Source of the DNA: Tetracladium setigerum
Taxonomy: Eukaryota; Ascomycota; Leotiomycetes; Helotiales
DNA: 64,000 nt
Assembly: GCA_031472005.1 (NCBI GenBank)
Contig: PZJY01000003.1
Coordinates: forward strand, 1,798,001 to 1,862,000
Reading direction: 5' to 3'
Below, one piece after another: positions 46,201 through 57,499 of the stretch. The position numbers and the translations under genes were made by a program. Below the pieces are notes generated by a model, which saw only the letters and a program-made list of their open reading frames with translations, did no database searches and was not told the origin of the DNA. Position 1 is the stretch's first letter; every line of letters begins with the position of its first letter.

Positions 46201-49161
46201 CGATATGGATTGGGTCATACGGCACCAATGGTCATCCGTAGTCCTGGCCAGGTGAAGATCAGGAATATCAAGGATGTCGACCCTCTTCCAGAACGATTGA
46301 CAACGTTCCCTGGGCCCCTGAAGGGGAAGTCTAAGAAGAAGGAAGTCATTACATGGCTCAACGCAGGTATCGCTATTTTGGAGCAGAGTGCATCGCCTCT
46401 GAACTCTATGCAACATTTGTCACACCAAGACAAGCGATCGGAAGAGAGGATACTCCTTTGGAAGATTCTCCGTGTCTTCGTTGAGAATGATGGCCTATTG
46501 GAAGGCAGCCCTGTTGTCAATAAGGCTGTGCGAGATGTCCTCTCTCCTGAAATCGAGAGTGCATTGACTACAGGAAGCTCTTTGTACGCAACTGGATCAA
46601 ATCTTTCAGGCATCTCCGCTCCTGGTTCAGGTGCACGAATCGATCCTGTTAACCTCGCTGCTGTTGACCAGCTTCGGAAGCACCTTCTTCAAGGCGAAAG
46701 GGAAAAGGCCGTCTGGGAAGCTGTTGACAAAAGACTATGGGCACACGCGCTGCTCATTTCCAACACAGTGTCAAAAGACCTTTACAAGCAAGTAGCCCAA
46801 GAATTTGTCCAGAAGGAGGTCAAGATTGGTGAGAACACGGAGTCTTTGGCAGCTTTATACGACATATTTGCTGGAAACTTCGAGGAAAGCATTGATGAAC
46901 TTGTACCACCTTCTGCTCGCGCAGGATTTCAGATGGTCAGCACATCCAAGATTCCAGGGGCTTCCAAAGATGCTCTTGAGGGCCTGGATAGATGGCGGGA
47001 AACCTTGGGCCTGGTACTCAGCAATAGAAGTCCAGATGACGGTCTCGCTCTCCTTGCTTTGGGGAAATTGCTCTCCGGTTATGGTAGAGCTGAAGCAGCT
47101 CACATTTGCTTCCTGTTTGCAAGAACTTATTCTGTATTTGGCGGGATCGATGATCCGTCTGTAAACATCGTCCTCGTTGGAGCCGACCATTTGAGACAGC
47201 CAAATGACTTTGACAAGGAAATGGAGCCCATTCTCTTGAGCGAAGTATACGACTATGGCATTTCATTAGCCAACCCGTCGGCCGTCTCGAGCCCTCATCT
47301 GTCAGTGTACAAGCTACAGCATGCAACTATCTTGGCAGAATATGGACATAGAGACAAGGCGCTTCAATATTGCGACGCCATTGTGGCATCAATGACTTCT
47401 CAGACTCGACGTTCGCCATATCATCATCCATTGTTCGTTGCAGCTCTCGATGATATGAGCAAGAGGTTGAAGCAATCCCCCAAGGACGGAAGCTCCTCGT
47501 GGATACCGAAACCCACCATGGACAAGGTTGGAGGGTCTCTCTTGGCCACATTCAATAAGTTTGTTGCTGGAGCTGACGCTGATGATGCTGCGTCTAATGC
47601 CTCAGCTGGAAGTGAGAGCGGTCCATTTGCAAGAATTGCTGGTGGCACGCCCACGATAAGCCGCTCACCATCTCAAGCGGACATATATGGATCGTATGTA
47701 CCAACAAATGGAATTCCCATCCCATCCACCAAGGCCGCTTCCAGATACACTCCTGGGGCTCAGTACACACCGCCTGTACTGGAGAGTCAAGGTTCATGGA
47801 GTTCCATGCCACGAAACTCACTTGATGGCAGAACTTCCGGCGAGTTCCGACGAAACGAGCCTCAACGCAAGAACTCTGACTACAGACCAACTTCTCAACC
47901 GGCAAGCAACTATGCACCACAGCCAAGTCCACTGTATAGCACGCATTCCCAGTATAGTCCATACAACACGCAGGAGGTGTCCTTTGACGCGGGTTCTTCT
48001 TACCAGCCTGGACTCACTACCCCAATCACTGAGCAGCCGCCATCTGGTGTATACAATTCACCGCAGAAAATGAACAGCTATGCCAGTTTGCAGCACGGGT
48101 ATTCCTATGATTCGCAACCCTCTTCTCGCCAAGCATCAGCTGGATATGAAGCCCAGACTTCTTCTGGGCAAGAGCCGGTATCAACAGAATTTGGGCAGCG
48201 AAGTCCTGGGTACGAAGTACCTTCTCCGTATGAGCAGCCAAGCCCTGGTGGGTATGAAGCACCCTCTGGGTATGAACCTCCAACTACAGGCTATGTACCA
48301 TATGAACCAGCAGCCATGGAGGAGGAACCCGACTCGCCAATTGACACTCGTCCTAAGAAGAAGTCATTCATGGACGATGACGAGGATGATATTCCAGCTT
48401 TGAAGAAGCCTTCTGGTGAGAAGACGAAGGCCGAGAAGGACCGGGAGGCAGATGAGGCCTTCCGGAAAGCTGCCGAAGCAGATGGTGAGTTACCTTTTCC
48501 GTTTATTGGTTCAAAACTAACAATTAATAGCTGCAAAAGCAACTTCGGCAGCACCAAAGAAAGGATGGGGTCTGACTGGCTGGTGGGGAGGCGCAAAGAA
48601 AGAAACCGAAACGGCTGCCCAACCCAACAAACCCATTCGTGCCAAACTGGGCGAAGAGTCAAGCTTCTACTACGACCCAGAGCTAAAGCGTTGGGTCAAT
48701 AAGAAGGGGGAGCCGACGCAGCCACAACTCCCGCTGCAACCCCCCCACCACCGAAAGCCGGCCCCCCAAGATCAGCAAGCGCACACGGAGCACCACGACG
48801 CCCAACCTCGTCTTCTTCCATGACCGGTCCTCCACAACGCAACGTCTCTGACAGTCTGCCGGGTAACCCGAGTCCCCTCGCGCAAGCAGATGTGTCAGGA
48901 GCACTCGGCGGTCCCGGAGCACTTGCACCTCCATCCATGGCTCGAAGTATATCAAATGGCAGCGCGCAAGGCATTCCAGGGTCAAGACCACCGAGTGCAC
49001 CACCTAGCAGACCAGGAACTGGAATGAGCAATGCAAGCTCAATCGATGATTTGTTGGGTCCCGCCATGGTTAAGAGAGCTGGGGCGAAGGGGACGGCGAA
49101 GCCCAAGAAGAAGGGAAGAGGTTATATCGACCTTATGGGTGCTGATAAACCAGCTGCCTAA
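43213..49161 (+). CDS. SEC16: COPII coat assembly scaffold SEC16, four frame breaks
   Basis: Exons 43213-48484 and 48531-49161; about 1968 residues once four missing bases are counted. Sec16 marks ER exit sites and gathers Sec23/24 and Sec13/31. Seen: an acidic, disordered N-terminal half with poly-Asp tracts from GAT repeats (44486-44503 and about 44580-44594), Pro/Gln-rich linkers (PPPPPIAQS type), then the central conserved domain (SLQRWRGAPVFVWGVGGTLVTSFP, residues about 965 on) with an ancestral coatomer helix region (EAVDKRLWAHALLIS) to about 1415, and the conserved C-terminal FYYDPELKRWVNKKG near the Sec23-binding end. Frame breaks: 43687-43690, 43739-43742 and 46186-46189 (C runs) and 48706-48710 (G run); each is restored by one added base. 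Confidence 0.92.
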
Positions 49162-49870
49162 ACAACACATGATGTGTATTGCAATAGTATGAAGGGGTCA
49201 ATTGAAGCGGAAAGTAAAAGATGAAGGCAGGATAACCTAAATTTTACTTTGTAATGGAATGGAGGAAGCGGGGAGTGAAGGGGGAGAATTGTGCGAATAC
49301 GGTATCATAATCGTTATTATCAAGGAGTTTTTAGGGTTGTATATCATAGACTAAGGTAGGGAGAGACCGCGAAAGAAGGATGGACGTTGGAAACTTGCCT
49401 ACGATGCTTGTTTCATGCATGGGTAATTTAATTGCGTAGAGTATTGTAGAGATCAACACAAGTATATTAGGAGAGCATATAAGAAAGGATTGTTATTATC
49501 TGATGTGATTTTATGATGTTGCATTTGCTCATGTTGAGATACCATCTAAACTCTGCCTAGTTGTCACACAGTTGATATGTATATGGTCATGTTTACAATG
49601 AATAGCCTTTCAATCTTTTGGCAGGAAGTGTCTAGAGGGTTTGAAATTGAATAGATTAGTCTCTCACTTAATATTCTTTTTCAAAATTTGTGAGTTTGCA
49701 TCGTTGCTTTTTATTTGGACTATGGAGGAGGTAGATTGTGGATAGAAAATAGCAGGGGTGGAAATACAGTTTAACTGCACCGCCTGGCAGAAATTATTCT
49801 ACTTCGCAACCTCGTCATGCATCTCGTCATGATTTCTTCATTCCTACAACACAACAGCGAGTTCCCACCA
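49162..49870. other. Intergenic, 3' flank of SEC16 and promoter of CYC2
   Basis: About 700 AT-rich bases. No supported gene. If CYC2 starts at the earlier in-frame ATG (49817), the spacer is shorter by 54 bases. Confidence 0.4.
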
Positions 49871-51036
49871 ATGCGTTCACTTTCGAGGCAGGTAAAGCGA
49901 TCTAATCTACTTAATTGCTCATCCTGTCTTAACAGCAGACCCTTCGCACCCACACAGCTTCTCTCCCCACCTGGACAGTATCTGTCCTCGCAATCATCCC
50001 CTTTCCCACGCCCTCCGAAGAGAAACCCACCAAAGAATGGACAATGCAGGCAGCAGACGACAGAATCAAATCAAAGGCATACTTTTCCCCGTAAAACACT
50101 GTATATAGCCCTCATCATCGGATTGGGTGGCTCAAGCTGGCTCGCAACACATCTTTTACCAAACAGCGGCGACAAACCAATATTCGACCCTCCTCGGTTC
50201 ACCCCCTTCAAAATTATTAAGCGCGAACAAGTTTCGCCCACAAGTATAATACTCACCGTACGCCCCCTGCAACTACCGCCTCAAATAACGCCTCCGACCC
50301 ATACGAAAAATGGTGGAAAGCAGGAACATGGTCTGTGGAAGTCAAGCAACCACAACTACAGATCGCGAGGTCTTACACCCCACTACCTCCACGCCAAGGG
50401 GATCATCCTGCGGACTTAAGGTTTTTGATTAGAAGGGAATACAATGGAGAAGTTTCGGGATATTTGCATAGATTGCAGGTTGGCGAGACATTGGAGTTGA
50501 GGGGTCCAACGACAGAGTTGGAGCTGGAGAGAGTGAAGGAGGTGCTGTTTCTGGCTGGCGGGACAGGGATTGCTCCTGCGTTGCAGGTTTTGCATACACT
50601 TTTTGAGAGAAGGAACATCAATGATGCGACGATGCCCGATGTACGAATTATATGGGCAAATAGAAGGAGGGAGGATTGCGTAGGAGGAGGCAGAGCCGAG
50701 GGAGAAGCAGTGGAAGCAAACTACATTGTTCGAGAACTCGAAGCATTACGACAGAAATACGCAGGAAATCTTCAAGTCGAATACTTGGTCGATGAGGAAG
50801 GGACCTTTTTGGATCAGAAGAAGCTCTCGCAAGTTACGAAGCTATCAGGCCCGGTAAAATTCGAATCGATTCACACTAAAATCGACTCGCGGCTTTTGGT
50901 AGTGTCGGGTCCGGAAGGGTTTGTGAATTATCTGGCAGGTCCGAAAAGATGGGAGGGTGGGAAGGAGATTCAGGGAGCGCTTGGGGGATTGATTGGTACT
51001 ATGCGGCTGAGGGAAAGGAAAGTATGGAAGTTGTGA
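49871..51036 (+). CDS. CYC2: Mitochondrial FAD oxidoreductase, CYC2-like, one frame break
   Basis: A single exon of about 388 residues once one missing base at 50263-50267 is counted (VRP should run on as PATTASNN). The N-terminal 70 residues are basic and Pro/Ser-rich, like an import leader, followed by one membrane segment (TLYIALIIGLGGSSWLA). Then come the ferredoxin-reductase-like FAD domain (ARSYTPLPP, the RxYT-S/P flavin motif, and GYLHRLQVGETLELRGP) and the NAD(P)H domain (VLFLAGGTGIAPALQVL). In yeast Cyc2 sits in the inner membrane facing the intermembrane space and keeps haem reduced for cytochrome c maturation. An earlier in-frame ATG at 49817 is possible. Other b5-reductase relatives cannot be fully excluded. 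Confidence 0.8.
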
Positions 51037-51246
51037 TCTAGACGGATTCTGGACGACTTCAAAAGAACTCCGGATGTGTATATCACTGGAAACTGTAAAA
51101 CACCTGTATCATACACAGAATCTTTCGAAAATCAACCGTGCATTCTTATTTTCTGGAAAGAGTACGTGGACTACATCTTGGACACCCAAACTCCCCGGCG
51201 TGCAACCTCGAAAGCTCTAACTCGCTTCCCTGGACTGCTCAACAGT

Positions 51247-52040
51247 TCAGTAGCGAGTCATCTCAGCAATAACATTCTTGGACTCTCCAAGAGCAGACCA
51301 CTTCGCAAAAGCAGCAGCAGCCTTTGCGTCTTTGAAAGCAACACCAGCATCCTAAAACAAATACCAATTTTATAAGCACAAATTCGATGACAAACACCAA
51401 CAAACTCACAACTCCCCCAAAGTTCAGATCCAAAGAAAAGACATACCTCAAGACTATCCCACCCCAACAAGCCCAGCCCGACCAAAGGTCCATCTCCAAC
51501 ACTCTGTCCACCCCAAGTCTGCTGTCCCAAAGCATCGACCAACTCTCCCCATGCAGCTCTCAACTCCTCCTTCTTACTCTCATCGATCGTGATGCGTGAA
51601 AATTGCGTGAGTTTCTTCGGAATCGCATTTGCTGGGACTTCTGCCGTTTGAAAAGTCGCACTTACAGTCTCGGTCGTGTCACCTTTAGCTGCGCGGGCGG
51701 CCTGGAGATTTATGATGAAGTCGCTAGAAAAGAAGGAGTCCTTGTCTTCGAGGGTTTCAAAGACTGTTTATCAAAAAGAAAATTGTTCGGTTAGCAATTG
51801 GTATGTATTTAAAAGAATTGCCGGAGAGCGGTGGTGAGAAAGTGGGATCTGTTTACAGAAAGTTTGCAAGAATTGGAACTCAGTGACCGACTTTCCATCT
51901 GCAGCTAGGATTTTACCGCCAGAGACGGCTTTGAGTCCTGGGACGGCTTTCATGCCTTCGGCGATCTTGGGCCATGAGGCGAGGAAGAGTTCTTGAGATT
52001 CGGCGGGGACTTGGGGAACGGCGATGGTGAGGTATGGCAT
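51247..52040 (-). CDS. Dimeric alpha/beta-barrel (ABM-like) protein
   Basis: Exons 52040-51857, 51763-51447 and 51351-51247; 201 residues with matching phases. The start MPYLTIAVPQVPAES and WPKIAEGMKAVPGLKAVSGG recall one half of the antibiotic-biosynthesis-monooxygenase/stress-protein barrel fold; the second half (DSLEDAGVAFKDAKAAAAF) may form the paired repeat. No cofactor motif is visible; such proteins can be oxygenases, isomerases or non-enzymatic. No signal peptide. The promoter side (52041 on) carries several GTCCG copies. Its function cannot be assigned. Confidence 0.75.
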
Positions 52041-53876
52041 TTTGGGTGAGTTGATTGGGTTGGGTTTCGAAGTGTGGTAAGTGTGTTGTGTTGTGATTTT
52101 GGAATTGAAGTGTACTGTATCGATTGAATGATTGCTGAAGTCTGAGTCTGAGGAGTGATAACTGATGAAGGGAGGTACCTAACTTATATACTCCCACATT
52201 CCCAGAATTGTGCAAGTTCACCCGTTTGATGATATGATATGATACAGTCCGTACATCCGGACCGTTCTTCGTATAGTACAATTCTTGTGCTTTGCAGCAC
52301 CGGTGTGAAAGAAATGGATTGCATTGGCAGTGGCATTGGCATCTTACCTCACCGTTGCTGCATAATTTCACAAACTATCTTGGGGTTTCGAAGACGTGGA
52401 ATGCAACGTATGAGCACGATGGTGTCCGAATTGTCCGGATGTGCGAGGGATATGCCTTAGCATTTTCTACCGAAACAATTTACAGCTGTGAATAAATATA
52501 AAATCAATTTCTACCACTTCATCCCTTACATCTTCGCCTCCATATTTAGTCAAGTTGGAGAGTGTAAAATGAGCCGCCGGTTAATTCCCTGCCTGGACAT
52601 TTCGTTCGTTGGTAATGGTACAGAATCTAGCCCGTCAGGTTAAAATCGTTTGAAATCGCGGGATCTCGGTTGAGCTGAAGTCTTTCATCAATTTGTCTGT
52701 ATCTGACTAATACTTCCTTGTCTTCATGTATTCTGAAGAACACTGAAAGCTGTAATTCAAGTCTTAATAGAACCAAATTCCCAGGAAGTCTAGACTTGAC
52801 GGCAACATAGCTGAAAGACAAGGGCGCTCCCGCTCCCCCAAGGGTGATCCATTAGAGTACGAGGAGTACGAGTCCCAATGTTTCAGGAACCTACATACCT
52901 TCCCCACAACCCGCCATAAGGATGAGGAATTGTGCAAAAAGTATACCGGCATGATTTTGGAGATTTTCCGTTGTTATATTTATGTTTGTATGTTCCGGTT
53001 CACGCCTGTTGCCAAGAGATGGACAAGTGTTTGGGGGGTTTTCGCTTGCTCGTTCCTCGTTCTTTGCTCGTTCTTCGTTTAGGGTAGAGGACGGAAATAG
53101 ATGTGGCCACCCCCACGTTATTGGGGAAGGGCATTATTCGATGCTATGAATTTTCTTTGGCTCACGAAGGGAGTTTGAATGAGCGAGGTTGGAGTAGTGT
53201 ATTTGCTGGTTCTGGATGCGTGTCTTTTAAGTTGTGGTGATCGGGATGACGATGCAGCAATCATAAAAATAGAACAATAATCCCAAGCTGGCGACAGAGT
53301 ACCTCCCATGTACATATATTTGTGTGAGATCTCACCAACATTGTAGCTCAAGATAAGAAGACCGAGTGCTTTTCGATACTTTAATACAACTGAATCACGG
53401 TATAATATGGCGATAGCATCGAGGATGCGGTCGGCTTTGAAACTCAACGCAAGCCTACCGCACTTTTAAGTGTGAAACAAATAAAACATCAATATTCGTT
53501 TCGATGAACGACGCCCGATATAAATCCATCGCGACTGTCTCAACACGAAATGATCCTTCAAATGAAATACTCTTACATGAATATTGGAGAGTGTGCCAAG
53601 TTATGATGGAGGGAAGTAAAGTCATGTCAAAATCGATTATGTCGAGAAAAATATCTAGCTCAGTGATAAAAACTAAGAAAGATATTTGCAAATGCATGCC
53701 CGCTATGATATACAGAATCAAATTTGTCCATACCAATCGACATTCTCCCACAACACAAAAGTACATGAACACAAACTATTACTCCACGACACATCCTCAC
53801 CCACAAAACCACCCTTGCCCCAACTCTCCGCGCACAAATTCCAACCCATCGACCTCACTTTCCCACCACAACCACT
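52041..53876. other. 1.8 kb intergenic region
   Basis: Contains ACATCCGGAC (52252-52261) and its exact inverse GTCCGGATGT near 52433-52442, plus further GTCCG copies, in front of the ABM-like gene. Frames at 53118-53772 are not supported. Confidence 0.4.
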
Positions 53877-54254
53877 CTATTTCTTCTTCTCCAAACCGCT
53901 TGTATCATGAAGAGCATTGGGAACAGCTCTCTCCACGCTCTCCGGAAGCGCCTCTTGCAAAGCTTGCGGGACCTTCGAGTCGCCTGTAGCGTGGCTAACC
54001 TTGCCAGTCTTCGAGTTTGAACCGGTATTATGGACCGAATCTGGGAGTTCGTCTTCGACTTTCTTGGGAACTTGTCTTTGAACGGGCTCGGGGATGGAAG
54101 AGTCGCTGGCGTGGGATACGCCCTGGCCGGATTGGTTTTGAGATGCCATTTTGATGGGAGGGGTGGTAGTGAAGAGTCTTTGTAGTGGATTTGTTGTTGA
54201 TGTTAATGTTGTGGTTGTTTTGAGAGGTTGTTTGTTGAGGATTAACTTGAACAT
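53877..54254 (-). CDS. Small repeat protein with mitochondrial-like leader
   Basis: Single exon, 125 residues. Residues 1-35 are basic, Thr-rich and lack acids (LQRLFTTTPPIK), like a mitochondrial import leader; the internal Met36 could give a leaderless form. The rest is two degenerate repeats of about 35 residues: VSHASDSSIPEPVQ..VPKKVE..LPDSVHNTG and VSHATGDSKVPQALQ..LPESVE..VPNALHDTSG. The protein is polar, likely disordered, ending in KKK. Related repeat proteins are common in ascomycetes but have no known function to my knowledge. No enzyme motif. Confidence 0.75.
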   Translation of the reverse strand: MFKLILNKQPLKTTTTLTSTTNPLQRLFTTTPPIKMASQNQSGQGVSHASDSSIPEPVQRQVPKKVEDELPDSVHNTGSNSKTGKVSHATGDSKVPQALQEALPESVERAVPNALHDTSGLEKKK

Positions 54255-55020
54255 GATATAATAAAGTTGATGGAAGGGGTTTGGTGGTTTGGTGGTTTGT
54301 TTATATACATCTCGAAGAGTGTGGTGTTTGGGGAGTGAGTGACGCAGTCAATAATAATGGAGGATTTGGTCCGCGATCTGGAGAATCGGACTCCGAAGAT
54401 GACGACCACAACATGTGAACAATATTGTCATGGGGGATTAAATCCCAATGAAATGACATTAAAGCATCAAAATTTGGTTATTGATTGCGTGATGTTATAT
54501 CAATCGGACAGCTCCTGCGGTAGGGCCAATGAGAGTGTAAGACTAGTTACATCATGATAATTGAGGCCAATATTGATGAAATCATCTCATGATTTGTGAG
54601 CACGAGGAATTGGGCTTCCCGCCGCTCCGGGAGTATGATCTATTTGATAAATACTAGTTTCTTGGATGAAGGTGATGTGAATGTCGATTGAATTACATTG
54701 TGGTGCAGGTAGTCGGCCGGGGTACTAAGTCCTGCGCATCATCTCTTACACCAGAACAAGGATTTAAAGTAACTGCGAATAAACGAAGTCGACCAAATCT
54801 GGATCTTGCTATATTTCCAACTACGTTCTTGAAGTACATATTTCATAAACCTCAAACAGCATTACAAGGTAGAGGTTCATGGATAATATCAATCGAATAG
54901 GCGTGAAGGAAGATGAAAATCTATACTTTGGTATTCCCTAACCTGCATATGCACAGAATCTAACGCTAAAATTTATATACAAGAAAGACCACAAAATGCA
55001 TTTGCACTGTGGTTGGTAGT
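54255..55020. other. Intergenic
   Basis: Promoter of the repeat protein and 3' flank of the oxidase gene. No gene supported. Confidence 0.4.
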
Positions 55021-56403
55021 CTATGAGTACCAGTTGTTAGGGGTCCACTTGACGAATGAAGAATCGATCTTCTTCAAGTCAGCGACACCCATGTTACCAG
55101 CATCGATAGCGATCTCGTGCTTCAAAAGGTCAATAGCCTTCTTAACACCCTCAGTTCCGTAAATGTTGGCATACATCTAGGGTAACAATTAGCGGACGGT
55201 ATCGCGGACAGGGTTAAAAGGAGTACGTACGAATGGACGACCAAGACCGACAGCCTTGACACCAAGAGCAAGGAGCTTCAAGACATCAGTTCCGTAACGG
55301 ACGCCACCATCGGCGTAAACCTCAATTTGTTTGAAGAGATCTGGATCAGTCTCGTGGATCTCGAGAGCGACCTCGAGGGAAGATGGTGCACCATCCAATT
55401 GGCGACCACCGTGGTTAGAGAGAATGATAGCCTTGGCTCCGGCCTTGACGGCAGCTTGAGCATCTTCGACAGTCATGATTCCCTTGGGGATGAGAGGGAG
55501 GGAGGTGAGGTTGGAGAGTCTAGCATACTCAGCCCAGGTGATGAGGGAGTAAGAAGAATCACTATTTCCAAATTTGTTAGTTCTTTGTGGCAGGATTGAT
55601 CAGGGGTTGGTAGGTATCGCTTACGCAGAACCAACACCGAAGCGAAGAGCACGGTGTCTGTTTCCATCGGCAGCAGAATCAACGGTGTAGATGATTGCCT
55701 TGGATCCAGCAGCCTCAGCCCTGCGGAAGAGAGCTTGGGTTGCGGTGATGTTTTGGTCGAGGTAGACTTGTTGGAAAGTCACTTGAGTGCCATTTCTTGG
55801 CTTGGCTGCGGCAATTTGCTCAATGGTGAGGGTAGCATAGAGCGCTGGCATGTACAGGATGTTTGCTTGGGCAGCGGCCTCAACGAGTCCCTTCTCAGCA
55901 GCTGGATGGGCAAGTCCACCTCGAGCACAAGGGCTGATGAAGAATGGGGCGGAGAAGTTGTAGCCCAGGATTGAGGTGCTGCGAACAATGTTAGTTGATG
56001 GAAAGCTTCTACATGTAGGGAAAAGCATACGGCAAGGTTGACTCGATGTTAGTGATATCAACGAAGGTCTTGGGTCTAAGTCTATATCTCTGGAAGACCT
56101 CAAGGTTGTTTCGGTAACTCCATTCACCTGCAGCGCCATTGCGGTAGTAGGTGTAGTCGGAAACGTTCATGTATTTACGAGCAGCCCACTCGAAATCAGG
56201 AAGGCCGACCATGTTGGTCAATGGAACTAGTGTTCCTTGAGCTGTGTTACCGAGAACATCTTCGATTCTAGTGCGAAAGTTAGAACTCTGTCCCAGTACT
56301 TTTGGGTGCGTTGAGAAGCTCACCCGGTATCTGCTTCATTCACGAATGGACGAACGGCGAGAACGGTGGCCGCGAACGGGGCAAGTAGAGTGAAAGAACG
56401 CAT
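55021..56403 (-). CDS. Secreted FMN-dependent alpha-hydroxyacid oxidase
   Basis: Five exons: 56403-56324, 56267-56031, 55978-55625, 55561-55231 and 55176-55021; 1158 bases, 385 residues, phases exact. The fold is that of lactate oxidase/glycolate oxidase/flavocytochrome b2. Seen: YTYYRNGAAGEWSYRNN (FMN and substrate entry), FFISPCARGGLAHPAAEKG, and SNHGGRQLD with catalytic His274 and substrate Arg277, then YADGGVRYGTDVLKLLALG. Residues 1-17 (MRSFTLLAPFAATVLAV) are a signal peptide, unlike the usual cytosolic, peroxisomal or mitochondrial forms, and there is no b5 domain. A secreted form would make hydrogen peroxide from hydroxyacids outside the cell. Confidence 0.88.
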
Positions 56404-57499
56404 TTTGTTTGAACGAGTGTGAAAAGATATAATTAGCTGAAGGTTGAGATGCAGAGGGCTGAATGATCACTTCGAAGTTCGGATGACAGGACCATTATAT
56501 ACACAAACCCCTCGAACGGTTGTCAAAAAAGTAAAATTGGCATCATGACTTCGAATAAGGTCTCATCGCCACTTTGGCACTTGGCAACCGTCATGTTGAT
56601 AGAAAACGTGTAAACAAGAAACGGCAGAGATGAAAATTCAGGCGTGCCTAATCATTTACCAGGGGTTGAAAGACTGCTTTCGTCCAATGTTTGCCATGCA
56701 AAAATCCGGTTAACCCGAGAAAACCTTGGTGCCGGGTGTTGGCGAAGAAGGAGAGTCCAGAACTCCTCTTACTTCAAACATCTGCGAAGATTTTGACCCA
56801 TAAACGCTTGTTTGACCGAACCAGGAGATTGGATGTAAGGAAAACAATGGGGATTGTGAATTTCGGAGGTTGACCATTTTGGTTTCGAGTACATAACAAC
56901 ACACGTACTAGCCATTTCCATATCTTCCCATCGACAGCTTTCTCCCAGCTCAAGACTCCTTCCTACCTCTCCCTACACTTGAAGTATGTCCTGTGCCTTG
57001 ATCTTAGAAATCCGAAGGTTTCTGAACCGCGAAATACACTTTTTTTTCGCGGGTTGTTGACCGGTTTTTCGTTGCCCATGACGAATAATGGCGGCGGAGT
57101 ATACCCGCTAAGCGAGTCAGGAACCCGATTTTGACGTTTGACATTTATATAAGGTTCGGAAGATCAGGGATCATGGCGGATCCATCTACAGTAGAGGCGT
57201 TCGGAGGAATCCTGGCACAAAGAGGGGCTGGCTTGGAGTGCGCCGGCATCGACGTCAGGCATCGGCTCCCACATCTTTTGAAGAAATCTTATCAGATCGG
57301 AACCTGCTCGTATTATTGATCACTGCAAAAGCAGACCAGCAGCCAAGCGACTTTTCCCGAGTGACAAAATCTTCCAGGATCCTGGCATTATTCGCATCCA
57401 TTCGCATCAGAAGAAAAAGCAGCTACAGGAGCCCCTCGAGTAGAAGACTAAAAGAGAAGGTCAATGGGTAAATGCCCCTCAATTATTCCCTTATCCGAT
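56404..57499. other. 1.1 kb intergenic region
   Basis: Promoter of the oxidase and 3' flank of IST2. Frames near 57131-57471 give short motif-free products and are not called. Confidence 0.4.

Noticed and set aside
49871..50091. An intron 49892-49935 in CYC2 followed by a frame break at 50087-50090
   Set aside because: The unspliced frame reads straight from 49871 into the membrane segment and flavin domain, so neither intron nor break is needed there; only the break at 50263-50267 is kept.
52252..52442. Inverted 10-base repeat ACATCCGGAC / GTCCGGATGT as a second MITE
   Set aside because: The match does not extend past 10 bases and there is no flanking duplication; more likely chance or factor sites.
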